This document shows, piece by piece, positions 41,782 through 51,046 of a stretch of DNA of 64,000 nucleotides. The notes below the pieces were generated by a model. That model was not told where the DNA came from and did not search any database. It saw nothing but the letters and a program-made list of their open reading frames with translations. Made by a program: the position numbers and the translations under genes. Numbering within the stretch: position 1 is the stretch's first letter; each line of letters opens with the position of its first letter. The DNA is from SIG565 sp045613385 (GTDB lineage Bacteria; Bacillota; Clostridia; Oscillospirales; Acutalibacteraceae): contig JAZLAW010000008.1 in the NCBI GenBank assembly GCA_045613385.1, positions 16,856-80,855 of the forward strand, in the 5' to 3' direction.

Positions 41782-43266
41782 ATGGAAAAGTTTTACATCA
41801 AAACACGAAAATTCGATAGAATAGCGGTGCTGATTTTCACGCTTATGTTTATGACTGTCGGTTTTCTGCAGTTGTGTTCTCTTACTTTCGGTAATAAAAT
41901 CATATCGCTTGTTCAGTGGCCTACGGTTGCACTGGGTATGGTAATTTTATTGGAACGTTTTATATCCTTTAAGTATTATAAAAAAACCGCAGGAATATTT
42001 TTGCTTATACTGTTCGCTGTAGGCTTTTTAATATCATCACTGATAACCTTCAGTTATGGTTGGTACGAAAACCTTAGATTCCTTATTTTTACAGTGTTTC
42101 AGTTTGGACTTCTTTATGCGACAGATTGGAATGAAGACCCCGAAAGCGTTAAAAAAAGAACAACCATTGCGGCAAATTACTTTTTAATTATCAGTGCTAT
42201 AATGTCACTGGCAAGTTTTGCCGTTATGATTTTCGGTTATAAAAAAGCTTTTGCAGGAGCGGTACACGAAGCTTTGCCTTCATATTTTATAGGATTTTGG
42301 TTCGGCCGACTTTACGGTGTATACTGGGACCCGAATATAGGTGCTATTACCGCATCGGTTGCAATTATATTGTCAGGATATTTTTTAATGAATTCCAAAA
42401 AGCCGCTGCTTAAAGCAATCAATATTTGCAATATTGTTCTACAGTTCTTCTATATCGTTTTTTCGGGTTCAAGAACAGGTAACGTATCTATAACGGCGGG
42501 TTCCATTCTTTTTGTTGTACTATTGTGCGTTAAAAAAAGGCTTTTCAAAAACAAAATAAAAAACATCTTTGCAATTATTTTGGTTGCCGCTATGACGTTT
42601 TGTGTAACCTATTTTGGACCTATGACAATAAAATCGGCGGTTAATAATATTGTGAACTCGACCGCTTCATCACAAAATGGCGGAACGGTTGACTCACCTG
42701 ATACCGATGACCCCGATACAGACACAGTCCCTGATACCGACCCTGACGTTGAAGAGCCCGAAGAAGATATTTTCGACCGCGGATATGATTTATCGACCGA
42801 TATTTCGAACCAACGTTTTGCGATATGGAAAAGCGCCTTTGAAATTTTCAGCGAATCCCCCGTCTTTGGTGTCAGTCGGGCAAATATCCGCGCATTTGCA
42901 GAAAAAAATCTGCCGAAGACATATATTATTAACAACTATCATATGGACTTCGACAGTATGCACAACACCTATGTTGAAATTCTCACAAGTTGCGGTATTG
43001 TTGGTATTGTTCTGTTTATGTCATTTATGATATATGTAGTTGTGCGGGTTATAAAAAATTTAAAAAAGATATTTGCCAGTGATAAATTTTATCTTATAGC
43101 TTCGGTAATCGGTATATGCACAGTACTGTCTGTGTGCAGTCTGTTTATAGCTGAAATGGTATTTGTTATTTCACCCGCTTCGACTGTTCTATGGGTATCT
43201 CTCGGCTATATGAATTATTACATCAGCAAAATAGAAAACGGAAGTGAATGTAATGAAAACGCTTAG
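41782..43266 (+). CDS. O-antigen ligase/Wzy-type polymerase with an acidic external loop
   Basis: A 494-residue membrane protein with 10-12 hydrophobic segments. FSGSRTGNVSI (about residue 230) and the late NTYVEILTSCGIVGIVLFMS match the Wzy_C/O-antigen ligase family that polymerises or attaches glycans outside the membrane. Residues about 303-330 form an Asp/Thr/Pro repeat (SPDTDDPDTDTVPDTDPD) in the large external loop, which is unusual. No Wzx flippase is present in the cluster. Confidence 0.85.
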   Translation: MEKFYIKTRKFDRIAVLIFTLMFMTVGFLQLCSLTFGNKIISLVQWPTVALGMVILLERFISFKYYKKTAGIFLLILFAVGFLISSLITFSYGWYENLRFLIFTVFQFGLLYATDWNEDPESVKKRTTIAANYFLIISAIMSLASFAVMIFGYKKAFAGAVHEALPSYFIGFWFGRLYGVYWDPNIGAITASVAIILSGYFLMNSKKPLLKAINICNIVLQFFYIVFSGSRTGNVSITAGSILFVVLLCVKKRLFKNKIKNIFAIILVAAMTFCVTYFGPMTIKSAVNNIVNSTASSQNGGTVDSPDTDDPDTDTVPDTDPDVEEPEEDIFDRGYDLSTDISNQRFAIWKSAFEIFSESPVFGVSRANIRAFAEKNLPKTYIINNYHMDFDSMHNTYVEILTSCGIVGIVLFMSFMIYVVVRVIKNLKKIFASDKFYLIASVIGICTVLSVCSLFIAEMVFVISPASTVLWVSLGYMNYYISKIENGSECNENA

Positions 43267-44230
43267 TATTTCGGTAGCGGCATATAATATGGAACGGCTT
43301 ATCCGCCAGAATCTTGATTCATTTGTAAATTCTGATTGCGCCGATGATATTGAAGTTCTCGTAATAAACGACGGTTCAAAAGATTCCACCGCAGAGATAG
43401 TAACAGAATATGCAGAAAAATATCCAAATACCGTAAAACTTATAAATCAGGAAAATGCCGGTCCCGGCTCAACTGTAAATACAGGTATTAAAAATGCCAC
43501 AGGTAAATACTTCCGTATGGTTGATGCAGACGACTGGGTTGGCGAAGGTTTCGATACCTTTGTAAAAACGCTTAAAGAAACCGATGCCGATATGGTTGTT
43601 ACAAATTATATTTGCGTAGATGATAAGACCAATTTAACCAAAAAAGTTAAAATACAGGGACTTGAAAACGGCATTACTCAGGATTTTGATAGGGTATGTG
43701 AGAGATTATCCCTCGAAATGCACTCGGTTACTTTTAAGACAGAAATCCTTAAGGAAAATAACATCTGCCTGTTTAACGGATTTTATACCGATATACAGTA
43801 TCTTTTGTTACCTGCGCCATTTGTTAAAACAATTTTATATGTAGACTGCGATGTTTATATGTACAGAGTATCCCTTTCAGGACAGAGTATGGCGCCCGAA
43901 AGTATGCAAAGAAACATAAAAATGCACGATGATATGTTGTTTTCTATTGTAGAGCTTTATAACAACACAAGAAATAAACGCATAGCCCGATATATACTAA
44001 ATAAACTTGTGATGCTGACGGGAACCCAACTTGGCACCCTACTTTCCTTCCCGCCGACCAAACAAAACAGGGAAAATCTCTACGCGTTTTTCTCGCGTCT
44101 TAAAAGCTCCTGTCCCGAAGCCTATAGCAAGTTTTCAAAATACAAAACCGCTATAGCCTTAAATTCCTTCGGCAAATCCTTATATCCCATTATTTGCAGA
44201 TTGCACAGATACCGATTAGGCCTTAAATAA
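43253..44230 (+). CDS. Family 2 glycosyltransferase, second in cluster
   Basis: A 325-residue GT-A enzyme: LSISVAAYNMERLIRQ, VINDGSKDSTAE, NAGPGSTVNTGI and the metal-binding MVDADDWV. The start is ATG 43253, preceded by GGAAG; its first codons overlap the end of the polymerase gene. It ends the cluster, and a strong terminator follows. The substrate is unknown. Confidence 0.9.
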   Translation: MKTLSISVAAYNMERLIRQNLDSFVNSDCADDIEVLVINDGSKDSTAEIVTEYAEKYPNTVKLINQENAGPGSTVNTGIKNATGKYFRMVDADDWVGEGFDTFVKTLKETDADMVVTNYICVDDKTNLTKKVKIQGLENGITQDFDRVCERLSLEMHSVTFKTEILKENNICLFNGFYTDIQYLLLPAPFVKTILYVDCDVYMYRVSLSGQSMAPESMQRNIKMHDDMLFSIVELYNNTRNKRIARYILNKLVMLTGTQLGTLLSFPPTKQNRENLYAFFSRLKSSCPEAYSKFSKYKTAIALNSFGKSLYPIICRLHRYRLGLK

Positions 44231-44233
44231 AAA

Positions 44234-44270
44234 AAGCCCTTATTGAACAGTTTGTTCAATAAGGGCTTTA
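44234..44270. terminator. Bidirectional terminator between the polysaccharide cluster and fprA
   Basis: AAAGCCCTTATTGAAC / GTTCAATAAGGGCTTT, a 16-bp perfect stem with five-base loop. Confidence 0.92.
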
Positions 44271-44272
44271 AT

Positions 44273-45430
44273 TTAGTTCTTTGTCAATTCTTTTGCGAGT
44301 GATACAATCTGTTCTCTTGAATTATCATCCAAGGCAGACAAAATATTAACCGTGGTTTCGGTATAGGTCAGATTTTTGCAATTTTCAAGCATTTTTTTCA
44401 TTGTCTTGGCGGCAGTTGGTGCCCAGGAGCCGTTTTCTATAAATGCTATAGTCCTATTCTGGAAATTGCGCTCGGTCAAGTGATTAATAAATTCCTTCAT
44501 AAACGGGAAAATATCATTATTGTAGGTTGTTGTTGCCAACACTAATTTTCCGTAACGGAAAGCATCTTCAACATTTTCTGCCATATCACTACGCGCAAGG
44601 TCACTGACAACTATTTTTTCACAACCCCTTTTTTCGAGTTCTTGCTTCAGCAGTTCTACTGCCGCCTTTGTGTTGCCGTAAACAGATGTATATGCAATAA
44701 GTATTCCATCGCTCTCAACACCATAGCTTGACCAGGTATCATAAAGGGAAATATAATAGCCTAAGTTTTCCTTGAGTACAGGTCCGTGAAGCGGACAGAT
44801 TATAGAAATTTCTACCGATGTAAGTTTTTTAAGGAGTGCCTGTACCTGTGCGCCGTATTTGCCGACTATACCAAAATAGTAACGTCTGGCTTCACAAGCC
44901 CAGTCCTCCTGACAGTCGAGTGCACCGAACTTACCAAATCCATCGGCGGAAAACAAAATTTTATCTTGATTTTCATAACTTACCATTACTTCGGGCCAAT
45001 GCACCATCGGTGCAGTAAAAAATTTCAAAGAGTGACTGCCAAGAGTCAACGTGTCGCCATCATTTACCACAAGCCTTCTGTCTTCATATGTGTTTCCGTA
45101 AAAACTTTTTACCATACCAAAGGCCTTGGCTGTAGCAACTATATGTGCTGTGGGAAACTCGGTAAGAAAAGCGGTAATACTTGCCGAATGGTCAGGCTCC
45201 ATATGATGAATTACCAGATACTCAGGTTTCTTATCACCCAGCACCTTTCTTATGTTACCGAGCCATTCATCTGTAAAGTTTTTATCGACGGTATCCATAA
45301 CGGCAATTTTTTCATCCAAAATAACATATGAATTATATGCGATGCCGTTTGGGACTTCAAACTGGCCTTCAAACAAATCTACCTTTCGGTCGTTGACACC
45401 AACATAAAAAACATCTTTTGTAATATTCAT
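44273..45430 (-). CDS. fprA: Flavodiiron protein (A-type flavoprotein)
   Basis: A 385-residue oxygen or nitric oxide reductase of anaerobes. The N-terminal beta-lactamase-like diiron domain has HHMEPDH (H-x-E-x-D-H, about residues 79-85) and later APMVHWPE and LSADGFG. The C-terminal flavodoxin domain starts at about residue 250 with AYTSVYGNT for FMN. Length and motifs are complete. ATG 45430 follows AAGGTGG. It is the third gene behind the ECF and SASA genes and probably shares their transcript. Confidence 0.95.
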   Translation of the reverse strand: MNITKDVFYVGVNDRKVDLFEGQFEVPNGIAYNSYVILDEKIAVMDTVDKNFTDEWLGNIRKVLGDKKPEYLVIHHMEPDHSASITAFLTEFPTAHIVATAKAFGMVKSFYGNTYEDRRLVVNDGDTLTLGSHSLKFFTAPMVHWPEVMVSYENQDKILFSADGFGKFGALDCQEDWACEARRYYFGIVGKYGAQVQALLKKLTSVEISIICPLHGPVLKENLGYYISLYDTWSSYGVESDGILIAYTSVYGNTKAAVELLKQELEKRGCEKIVVSDLARSDMAENVEDAFRYGKLVLATTTYNNDIFPFMKEFINHLTERNFQNRTIAFIENGSWAPTAAKTMKKMLENCKNLTYTETTVNILSALDDNSREQIVSLAKELTKN

Positions 45431-45445
45431 ATATTCCACCTTAAA

Positions 45446-46189
45446 TTATTTTTCTTTAATGAGGGATTTATATGCATCAAAATATCTTGAACCGAAAATT
45501 CTTAAAGACGGTGAATCGAAATGAATTCGGTCGGAATTAAGAGTCAAATCTTTTGATGATGCAACTGCACACATAGGAATACTTTCTGCAATATCGCGAA
45601 ATATCTTATTCATATGTTTCGGTCTATCACCATAGTTATAAGCATCGCCTATATTCTCGCTTAAATCACCTATTATAATCGGTATATTTTCATCGCCTAA
45701 ATCTTTTCTCAGAGAAGTTATCATTTTAATGAATCTTTCTTTGTACGTGGCAACAAGCTCATCATTATAGCACTCACTCTCGCCCTGATGCCAAAGAATT
45801 CCCTGCAATGAAGAAGAACGCATCGCCAATTTAGTCATTGATACGGCATGGTCGTAAAGAACACCGCCTACTTCCCATTGATTCATAGAAGTGCCACCAT
45901 CCGCACAAGGTATAAGACCTACGGGTTTTCCAAATTCCTTTGCAAAATCATCGGCAAAACTTGCCGCAAGACTAATACCGCTATGCCAGTCGGGATTAAA
46001 AACATTTCTATCGGGATTTATCGGTTCACTCATTGCCTGCCATCTTCCCATACGAAGCATATGACAGAGTGGGTTATTAATAGGCTCTACTTCATTAAAA
46101 TGTCCCCTGCCCGCCATATTTGACTGGCCAATCATTAAAAATGCATTCATTGAAGATGATACATTAATTAGTCCGTCTTTTAGTTTCAT
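45446..46189 (-). CDS. SASA-domain carbohydrate esterase
   Basis: A 247-residue SGNH-type esterase of the sialate O-acetylesterase/CE6 group. The nucleophile serine lies in MIGQSNMAGRG (about residues 20-30), an internal WHQGESE block follows, and the Asp-His pair is in DRIHFDSPSLRIFG. No signal peptide is seen, suggesting cytosolic removal of acetyl groups from imported sugars. It lies between an ECF S component and fprA on one strand. Confidence 0.85.
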   Translation of the reverse strand: MKLKDGLINVSSSMNAFLMIGQSNMAGRGHFNEVEPINNPLCHMLRMGRWQAMSEPINPDRNVFNPDWHSGISLAASFADDFAKEFGKPVGLIPCADGGTSMNQWEVGGVLYDHAVSMTKLAMRSSSLQGILWHQGESECYNDELVATYKERFIKMITSLRKDLGDENIPIIIGDLSENIGDAYNYGDRPKHMNKIFRDIAESIPMCAVASSKDLTLNSDRIHFDSPSLRIFGSRYFDAYKSLIKEK

Positions 46190-46207
46190 ATTTACTCATT
46201 CTTTTTC

Positions 46208-46708
46208 CTACAGCATAATTTTACTTTTATCAAAAACCTTTGCAACAGCTATTCCGAGTATTAACCCTGCAACACCCTGAACTGCATTTGCAGGGATATT
46301 TACTAACGATGCGACCGCACCATAGAGTATACTTTCAAATAAAAAGTAACCTGCAATCATAAAAATCTCCGCCACAATGCCGCCAATTATTCTTTTGGTG
46401 AGTTTTCCTGATTTTTTGAGTAATATGTTTAAAAATAACCAGGCGGTAACCGACATCAAGCCCTTAATTATAAAAGTGGCCGGTACATATACCATATACC
46501 CCGAAAAAAAGTCTGCTAAAGCCGAACCAATACCCGCCGCTAAGAAAGCATACGGTAATGGCAGTATCCAACCTGAAAGCAAAACAACGCAATCCCCCAG
46601 ATTTATGTAACCTTTAAGCGGAGATGGTATTTTTACAATCATTGTAGCAACACATACAAGTGCGGCTAAAAGTGAAGATAAAACAATTTTCCTTGTTGTG
46701 TTTTTCAT
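46208..46708 (-). CDS. ECF transporter substrate-binding (S) component
   Basis: A 166-residue membrane protein with five to six hydrophobic segments. LSSLLAALVCVATMIVKIPSP and GYINLGDCVVLLSGWILP give the S-component pattern, where the first helix interacts with the shared energizing module. The vitamin or ligand cannot be named from sequence; energizing subunits are elsewhere. ATG 46708 follows AAGGAG by nine bases; the longer frame to 46816 has no ribosome site. Confidence 0.82.
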   Translation of the reverse strand: MKNTTRKIVLSSLLAALVCVATMIVKIPSPLKGYINLGDCVVLLSGWILPLPYAFLAAGIGSALADFFSGYMVYVPATFIIKGLMSVTAWLFLNILLKKSGKLTKRIIGGIVAEIFMIAGYFLFESILYGAVASLVNIPANAVQGVAGLILGIAVAKVFDKSKIML

Positions 46709-46753
46709 CTTTTGTTGCTCCTTTTTATAAACAAATATTAAAATTATTATACC

Positions 46754-46782
46754 ATTTAAAGCATTAAAAATCAATATCGGGA
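46754..46782 (-). promoter_or_regulatory. Promoter of the ECF-SASA-fprA unit
   Basis: Minus strand TTGATT, 17-base spacer, then TATAAT inside ATGGTATAATAAT, upstream of the ECF gene. Coordinates are approximate by a few bases. Confidence 0.55.
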
Positions 46783-46826
46783 TAAAAATATGCATACAAA
46801 AACTCTCTTCACACATACTAAATTCG

Positions 46827-47219
46827 GTGATAAATGTGAAGAAGATTATAAGATATTCTTTTCAGTTTACTTTCGGCGGTTTGGGATACGCGGTAATTGA
46901 ACTTTTGTGGCGCGGAAGAACCCATTGGACTATGATGATTGCAGGTGGTATATGCTTTATTTTATTTTCTCTTATCGCAGAAAAATTAAGACACCGCCGC
47001 TTATTATTCAAGTGCGCTCTATCGGCCACGGCAGTGACGGCGGTTGAACTTATTTTCGGTATAATATTTAATTTATTTCTTAATATGGAAATCTGGGATT
47101 ACAGTAATCAACCCCTTAACTTTTTAGGACAAATTTGTCCGCTTTATACTGTACTTTGGGGCATTCTTGCCTTATTCTTTATACCGGTTGCCGACTTAGT
47201 AAACAAAAAAATGGCGTAA
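46827..47219 (+). CDS. Small membrane protein, putative ABC-permease-like family
   Basis: A 130-residue protein with four hydrophobic segments. FGGLGYAVIELLWRGRTHWTMMIAGG and the end region (GQICPLYTVLWGILALFFIP) resemble the CmpB-type 'putative ABC transporter permease' family of Firmicutes, a group of unknown function. GTG 46827 and GTG 46836 are both possible; the latter has GGTGA upstream. It is divergent from the ECF gene. Confidence 0.65.
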   Translation: MINVKKIIRYSFQFTFGGLGYAVIELLWRGRTHWTMMIAGGICFILFSLIAEKLRHRRLLFKCALSATAVTAVELIFGIIFNLFLNMEIWDYSNQPLNFLGQICPLYTVLWGILALFFIPVADLVNKKMA

Positions 47220-47245
47220 AGGAAAATTCCTTTACGCCATTAATT
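47211..47245. terminator. Bidirectional terminator overlapping the stop codon
   Basis: Perfect 14-bp arms ATGGCGTAAAGGAA (47211-47224) / TTCCTTTACGCCAT (47227-47240) with two-base loop. The stop codon of the membrane protein gene is inside the stem. Confidence 0.82.
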
Positions 47246-47254
47246 TATCTTCTA

Positions 47255-47671
47255 TCAGATTTCTTCAGCTATTGTAAAAATTTTTTCGGGAAGTTCTGCC
47301 TTATCGCAAGATACAGTAAATGTAAAGTTTACGTGTGAATCTTCTGCCAAAGCCGAAACTCTGTCAAGGAAATCTGCTAATTCTTCATAATCGCGGGTGC
47401 CTATTCTAAGTGTTGCATCGCCGAAAATATCTGTAACATCGTGGTTACCTGCACAAATACCGCAAAGCATACCGTAATATTCGCCGTATCCACCTGTACC
47501 GTAAGCTTCTACATCAATAAGTTTTACTTTATGGCTGATACTGAAAGTCAGGGTATCACCTTTCTCTATACATACAACGTTGCCTTTACTTGTTGCTGCG
47601 GTAGAGTTAACCAAATCAATAAGTTTTTTGGTTTTACCCGAACCTTTTTTTCCGATAATAAGTTTAATCAT
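47255..47671 (-). CDS. Small P-loop protein, unknown role
   Basis: A 138-residue protein with a clear P-loop at the start (KLIIGKKGSGKTKKL, Walker A at about residues 5-12) and no evident second ATPase motif. The middle has a GTGGYGEYYGMLCGICAGN patch. Similar short proteins in Clostridia are sometimes labelled PilT-like, which is not supported here. ATG 47671 follows AAAGGAG by nine bases. It is transcribed after pgi. Confidence 0.7.
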   Translation of the reverse strand: MIKLIIGKKGSGKTKKLIDLVNSTAATSKGNVVCIEKGDTLTFSISHKVKLIDVEAYGTGGYGEYYGMLCGICAGNHDVTDIFGDATLRIGTRDYEELADFLDRVSALAEDSHVNFTFTVSCDKAELPEKIFTIAEEI

Positions 47672-47721
47672 ATCTGCCAACTCCTTTATATTTTAAACCG
47701 CCGTAGCGGCTGTTTACGTGA

Positions 47722-49062
47722 TTATTTGCCAAGTCTTGCTTCAAGTTCTGCCTTGGCCGCTTCATATCCCCGTTTTCCGAGAAGTGCGAACATATTTTTC
47801 TTATAGCTTTCAACACCAGGTTGGTCAAACGGATTTACGCCCAACATATAACCCGAAATTGCACAAGCCTTTTCGAAGAAATAGATAAGTCTGCCAAGAT
47901 TTTCTTCATCCGCTTTGCTAAGCGAAATTACGAAATTCGGTACACCGCCATCTGTATGGGCAAGTACGGTGCCTTCAAATGCCTTCTGATTTACAAACGA
48001 CATAGGTTTGCCCGACAGGAAGTTAAGTCCATCACCGTCTGTTTCTTCTTTTTCAATAATTATATCCTTGCCGCAGTCATCAATAGTAACAACTGTTTCA
48101 AAAAGCATTCTTCTGCCATCCTGAACATACTGTCCCATTGAATGCAGGTCGGTTGAGAAAATAACGGACGCAGGGAAAAGACCTTTATTATCTTTGCCTT
48201 CACTCTCCCCGTAAAGTTGTTTAAACCACTCTGCCATCATCGTGAAGCGCGGTTCATAACTTACAAGCAGTTCGATTGCTTTACCTTTATTATACATAGC
48301 ATTTCTTACTGCCGCGTACTTATAACAGTCGTTATTTTCCAAAGAAGCACTGCTATATTCTTCTCTTGCCGCTGCAGCACCATGCATCAATGCATCAATA
48401 TCGGCACCTGCTGCCGCAATGGGTAAAAGACCAACTGCAGTGAGTACAGAGTAACGGCCACCGACATCATCCGGAACTACAAAACACTCATAACCCTTTT
48501 CATCGGCCAACTGTTTTAATGTGCCCCTTGCTTTATCGGTGGTACAGTAAATACGTTCTGCCGCGCCCTTCTCTCCGTAGCGTTCTTCAAGAAGTTTTCT
48601 GAAAACACGGAAAGCGACCGCAGGTTCCGTAGTAGTACCCGATTTGGAAATGATGTTTACCGATACGCGTTTGCCTTCGCAAAGCGTAAGTAAATCGGCC
48701 AAAGCCGAACCGCTTATACTGTTACCCGCAAAATAAATGTCGGGGGTATCTTTCTTTAAATTGTTGTAATACGGTCCTTTTAAAAACTCAATGGCCGCAC
48801 GTGCGCCGAGATAGGAGCCGCCGATACCTATAACTACAAGGATATCTGTATCTTTTTTTATCTTTTCTGCCGCTTTTTTGATGCGGTCAAATTCTTCTTT
48901 ATCATAATCTACCGGTAAGTCAAGCCAACCTAAAAAGTCATTACCGAGACCTGTTTTGCTTTCCAATTTTTCGTGAGCAGACAAGACAAAAGGTTCTAAT
49001 CCTTTTATATCATTTTCTCTTAAAAAATCTTTTGCGTATTCGGTCTTAAACCTTAATGCCAT
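47722..49062 (-). CDS. pgi: Glucose-6-phosphate isomerase
   Basis: A 446-residue glycolytic enzyme that interconverts glucose- and fructose-6-phosphate. VVIGIGGSYLGARAAIEFL and NIISKSGTTTEPA form the phosphate-binding loops, and the catalytic glutamate and histidine regions appear (DDVGGRYSVLTAVGLLP, QLYGESEGK). Length is typical of the Gram-positive form (about 450). GGAGG lies before ATG 49062. Its promoter is at 49123-49095. Confidence 0.95.
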   Translation of the reverse strand: MALRFKTEYAKDFLRENDIKGLEPFVLSAHEKLESKTGLGNDFLGWLDLPVDYDKEEFDRIKKAAEKIKKDTDILVVIGIGGSYLGARAAIEFLKGPYYNNLKKDTPDIYFAGNSISGSALADLLTLCEGKRVSVNIISKSGTTTEPAVAFRVFRKLLEERYGEKGAAERIYCTTDKARGTLKQLADEKGYECFVVPDDVGGRYSVLTAVGLLPIAAAGADIDALMHGAAAAREEYSSASLENNDCYKYAAVRNAMYNKGKAIELLVSYEPRFTMMAEWFKQLYGESEGKDNKGLFPASVIFSTDLHSMGQYVQDGRRMLFETVVTIDDCGKDIIIEKEETDGDGLNFLSGKPMSFVNQKAFEGTVLAHTDGGVPNFVISLSKADEENLGRLIYFFEKACAISGYMLGVNPFDQPGVESYKKNMFALLGKRGYEAAKAELEARLGK

Positions 49063-49094
49063 AATGAACTGCCTCCAAATATTTCTTTACATTT

Positions 49095-49123
49095 ATTTTA
49101 CTATAAAACCTAAAAATTTTCAA
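49095..49123 (-). promoter_or_regulatory. Promoter of pgi
   Basis: Minus strand TTGAAA (49123-49118), 17-base spacer, TAAAAT (49100-49095). Confidence 0.65.
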
Positions 49124-49157
49124 TACAAATATACATATTTAAAATAAAATTTACATA

Positions 49158-50360
49158 TTACAAACAAAACAGTGCGCGGACAAGCCATAAAAATGTGTGG
49201 GTTACATTTATCCGCTCGACATCTTCAGCAAGTACTAACTCAATAACACCTATTTCGCTATCTCCCGACATAACTTTGACACTACCGACCTTTGTTCCCG
49301 CCTTAGCCGGTGCTGTGATAAATTCATCTATTTCTGCCGTTTGTGTAATGTCGCCAAAGGTCTTTTTAGGCAAAAGCAAATTAAGAGCATCTTTAGGTTT
49401 AATTTTAGCATTTTTAATTACGCCTTTTTTAACGGGTATTACTGTATTTTCATTTATATCGGCATTAATCACCGAAAAATTATAATTCGCATACCCATAA
49501 TTAAGAAGTTTTTTAGCGCCTTCAAATCGGTCTGCACTGGTGTCGGCATCCATTACAACCGCAACCAGTTGCATACCGTTTTTATCTGCTGTAGCGCTAA
49601 GGCAATATCCCGCTTTACTTGTTGTGCCGGTTTTTAGTCCGGTGCATCCCTCATAAAATCGGACCAATTTATTAGTATTTACAAGTTCACTCTCGCCGTT
49701 TCTCAGTGAATCCATCCAGACTGTAGAATACTCTTTAATTAAGTTGTGTTTTATAAGTTCTCTTGAAGCAACCGCAACATCGTGCGCCGACATTAAATGT
49801 CCTTCTGCATCAAGCCCCGTACAATTTACAAAATTGGTATTATTCATACCCAGTTCTTTTGCCCTTTCATTCATAAGCGCAACAAAACCTTCTTCACTTC
49901 CTGCCACCGCTTCGCCAAGAGCCACCATCGCATCATTTGCCGATGCTATTACAGCCGCCTTAAGCAGTTCGTGTACCGTCATTTGTTCCCCCGGCTCGAG
50001 CCAGATTTGTGAACCACCCATACTACACGCGTGTTCGGTTGCAGTAATTACGGTATCTAATTTAAGATTTCCTTTATCAATATCTTCCATTACTAAAAGT
50101 AACGACATAATTTTGGTTATGGATGCAGGTGATAACTTTTCGTCGGCATTACTTTCGTACAGTACAGTGCCCGTTGCAACTTCCATAAGTATTACAGATT
50201 TTGCCTTGATTTCGAGCGCCGTAACCGTCGATGAGTCGACTTCTACCGCCGACAACGGAACATCTACATCATCCGCGGGATACTCCATACTCACAGTCGC
50301 GGCAGACACCGGCACACTCAGCATACATATACATATTATATATGCTATTAATCTTTTCAT
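49158..50360 (-). CDS. D-alanyl-D-alanine carboxypeptidase (DacF/PBP5 type)
   Basis: A 400-residue penicillin-binding protein that trims peptidoglycan stem peptides. It has a signal peptide (about residues 1-20, ending VSAA), S-x-x-K in SPASITKIM, SAND for S-x-N, KTG in LKTGTTSKAG, and a C-terminal beta domain with a final hydrophobic stretch (THTFLWLVRALF) that may anchor it. DacF and DacB are sporulation or vegetative relatives; the exact paralog is unclear. ATG 50360 follows AGAGGTG, which lies in a hairpin. Confidence 0.9.
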   Translation of the reverse strand: MKRLIAYIICICMLSVPVSAATVSMEYPADDVDVPLSAVEVDSSTVTALEIKAKSVILMEVATGTVLYESNADEKLSPASITKIMSLLLVMEDIDKGNLKLDTVITATEHACSMGGSQIWLEPGEQMTVHELLKAAVIASANDAMVALGEAVAGSEEGFVALMNERAKELGMNNTNFVNCTGLDAEGHLMSAHDVAVASRELIKHNLIKEYSTVWMDSLRNGESELVNTNKLVRFYEGCTGLKTGTTSKAGYCLSATADKNGMQLVAVVMDADTSADRFEGAKKLLNYGYANYNFSVINADINENTVIPVKKGVIKNAKIKPKDALNLLLPKKTFGDITQTAEIDEFITAPAKAGTKVGSVKVMSGDSEIGVIELVLAEDVERINVTHTFLWLVRALFCL

Positions 50361-50400
50361 AAAAAACACCTCTCATACTTAATTAGTATGAAAGGTGTAT
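50361..50400 (-). promoter_or_regulatory. Terminator-like hairpin containing the dacF-like ribosome site
   Basis: Minus strand ACACCTTTCATACT pairs with AGTATGAGAGGTGT across a five-base loop and is followed by TTTTTT and then ATG 50360. It looks like the terminator of the upstream LUD gene, but its right arm contains AGAGGTG, the ribosome site of the next gene. Confidence 0.7.
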
Positions 50401-50404
50401 TACT

Positions 50405-51046
50405 TTAATAACCGAGTGAATCTTTACAAATTATAACATTTATTCTGTTTCTTTTTCTCTGGAATCCTGTAGCCGTAAATGTTATACATACCCTATCCTT
50501 TGAATCGCATCCGCTACCAATACCTCCATCTACCATACAGCATTTTCCTGTCTTGGCACAGGGTGTATCAAGGCCTAAACGCTTTACATTCAACGGCGCC
50601 GCAATTTCTTTAACGCGGCGAATGGCCGACGGCATATCTTCAACTATTTTATTGGCACCAACAATACATATAACCTTTTCAGGACCGTATGTGAATGCGG
50701 AAACGCGATTTGAATTCCCGTCGACATTATATAATTGACCATCCATAGTTACTGCATTTGACGATGTAAAAAAGGCATCGCAAGTAAATGTCTTGGCATA
50801 AACTTCTTCTATGCCTTCCTTTGTTATGCCCGGCGCCGACCTGTCAAGAAAGTTATAATAACCGCTTTTTAAAAGTTCGATAACACCGCACTCTTTAAGC
50901 GACTGGGAACCGCCGCACGAAACAGTCTTTCCCTTTTCTACAATTTCCTTTACTATTTCTGTTATATCATCCTTACTGTCAGCATAAAAAACCGCCATAT
51001 TGTTTTTCTGCAATGCTGACATAACTTGTTGTATTTTTTTATCCAC
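50405..51046 (-). CDS. LUD-domain protein (LutC/YkgG-like)
   Basis: A 213-residue protein of the DUF162/LUD fold: VSCGGSQSLKECGVIELL, ITGI-type APGITKEGIEEVY, FFTSSNAVTMDGQLYNVDGNSNRVSA and ICIVGANKIV. In lactate utilization operons LutC-like proteins work with LutA and LutB, absent here; this is a stand-alone version with a cysteine-rich segment (DTPCAKTGKCCMVDGGIGSGC). GTG 51046 is preceded by GGTGG; an upstream GTG at 51058 lies in that site. It overlaps mnmA by eight bases. Confidence 0.82.
   Translation of the reverse strand: MDKKIQQVMSALQKNNMAVFYADSKDDITEIVKEIVEKGKTVSCGGSQSLKECGVIELLKSGYYNFLDRSAPGITKEGIEEVYAKTFTCDAFFTSSNAVTMDGQLYNVDGNSNRVSAFTYGPEKVICIVGANKIVEDMPSAIRRVKEIAAPLNVKRLGLDTPCAKTGKCCMVDGGIGSGCDSKDRVCITFTATGFQRKRNRINVIICKDSLGY

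Noticed and set aside
49744..50382. 212-codon plus-strand frame opposite the dacF-like gene
   Set aside because: Antisense to a gene with all penicillin-binding motifs; low-complexity serine/threonine frame.
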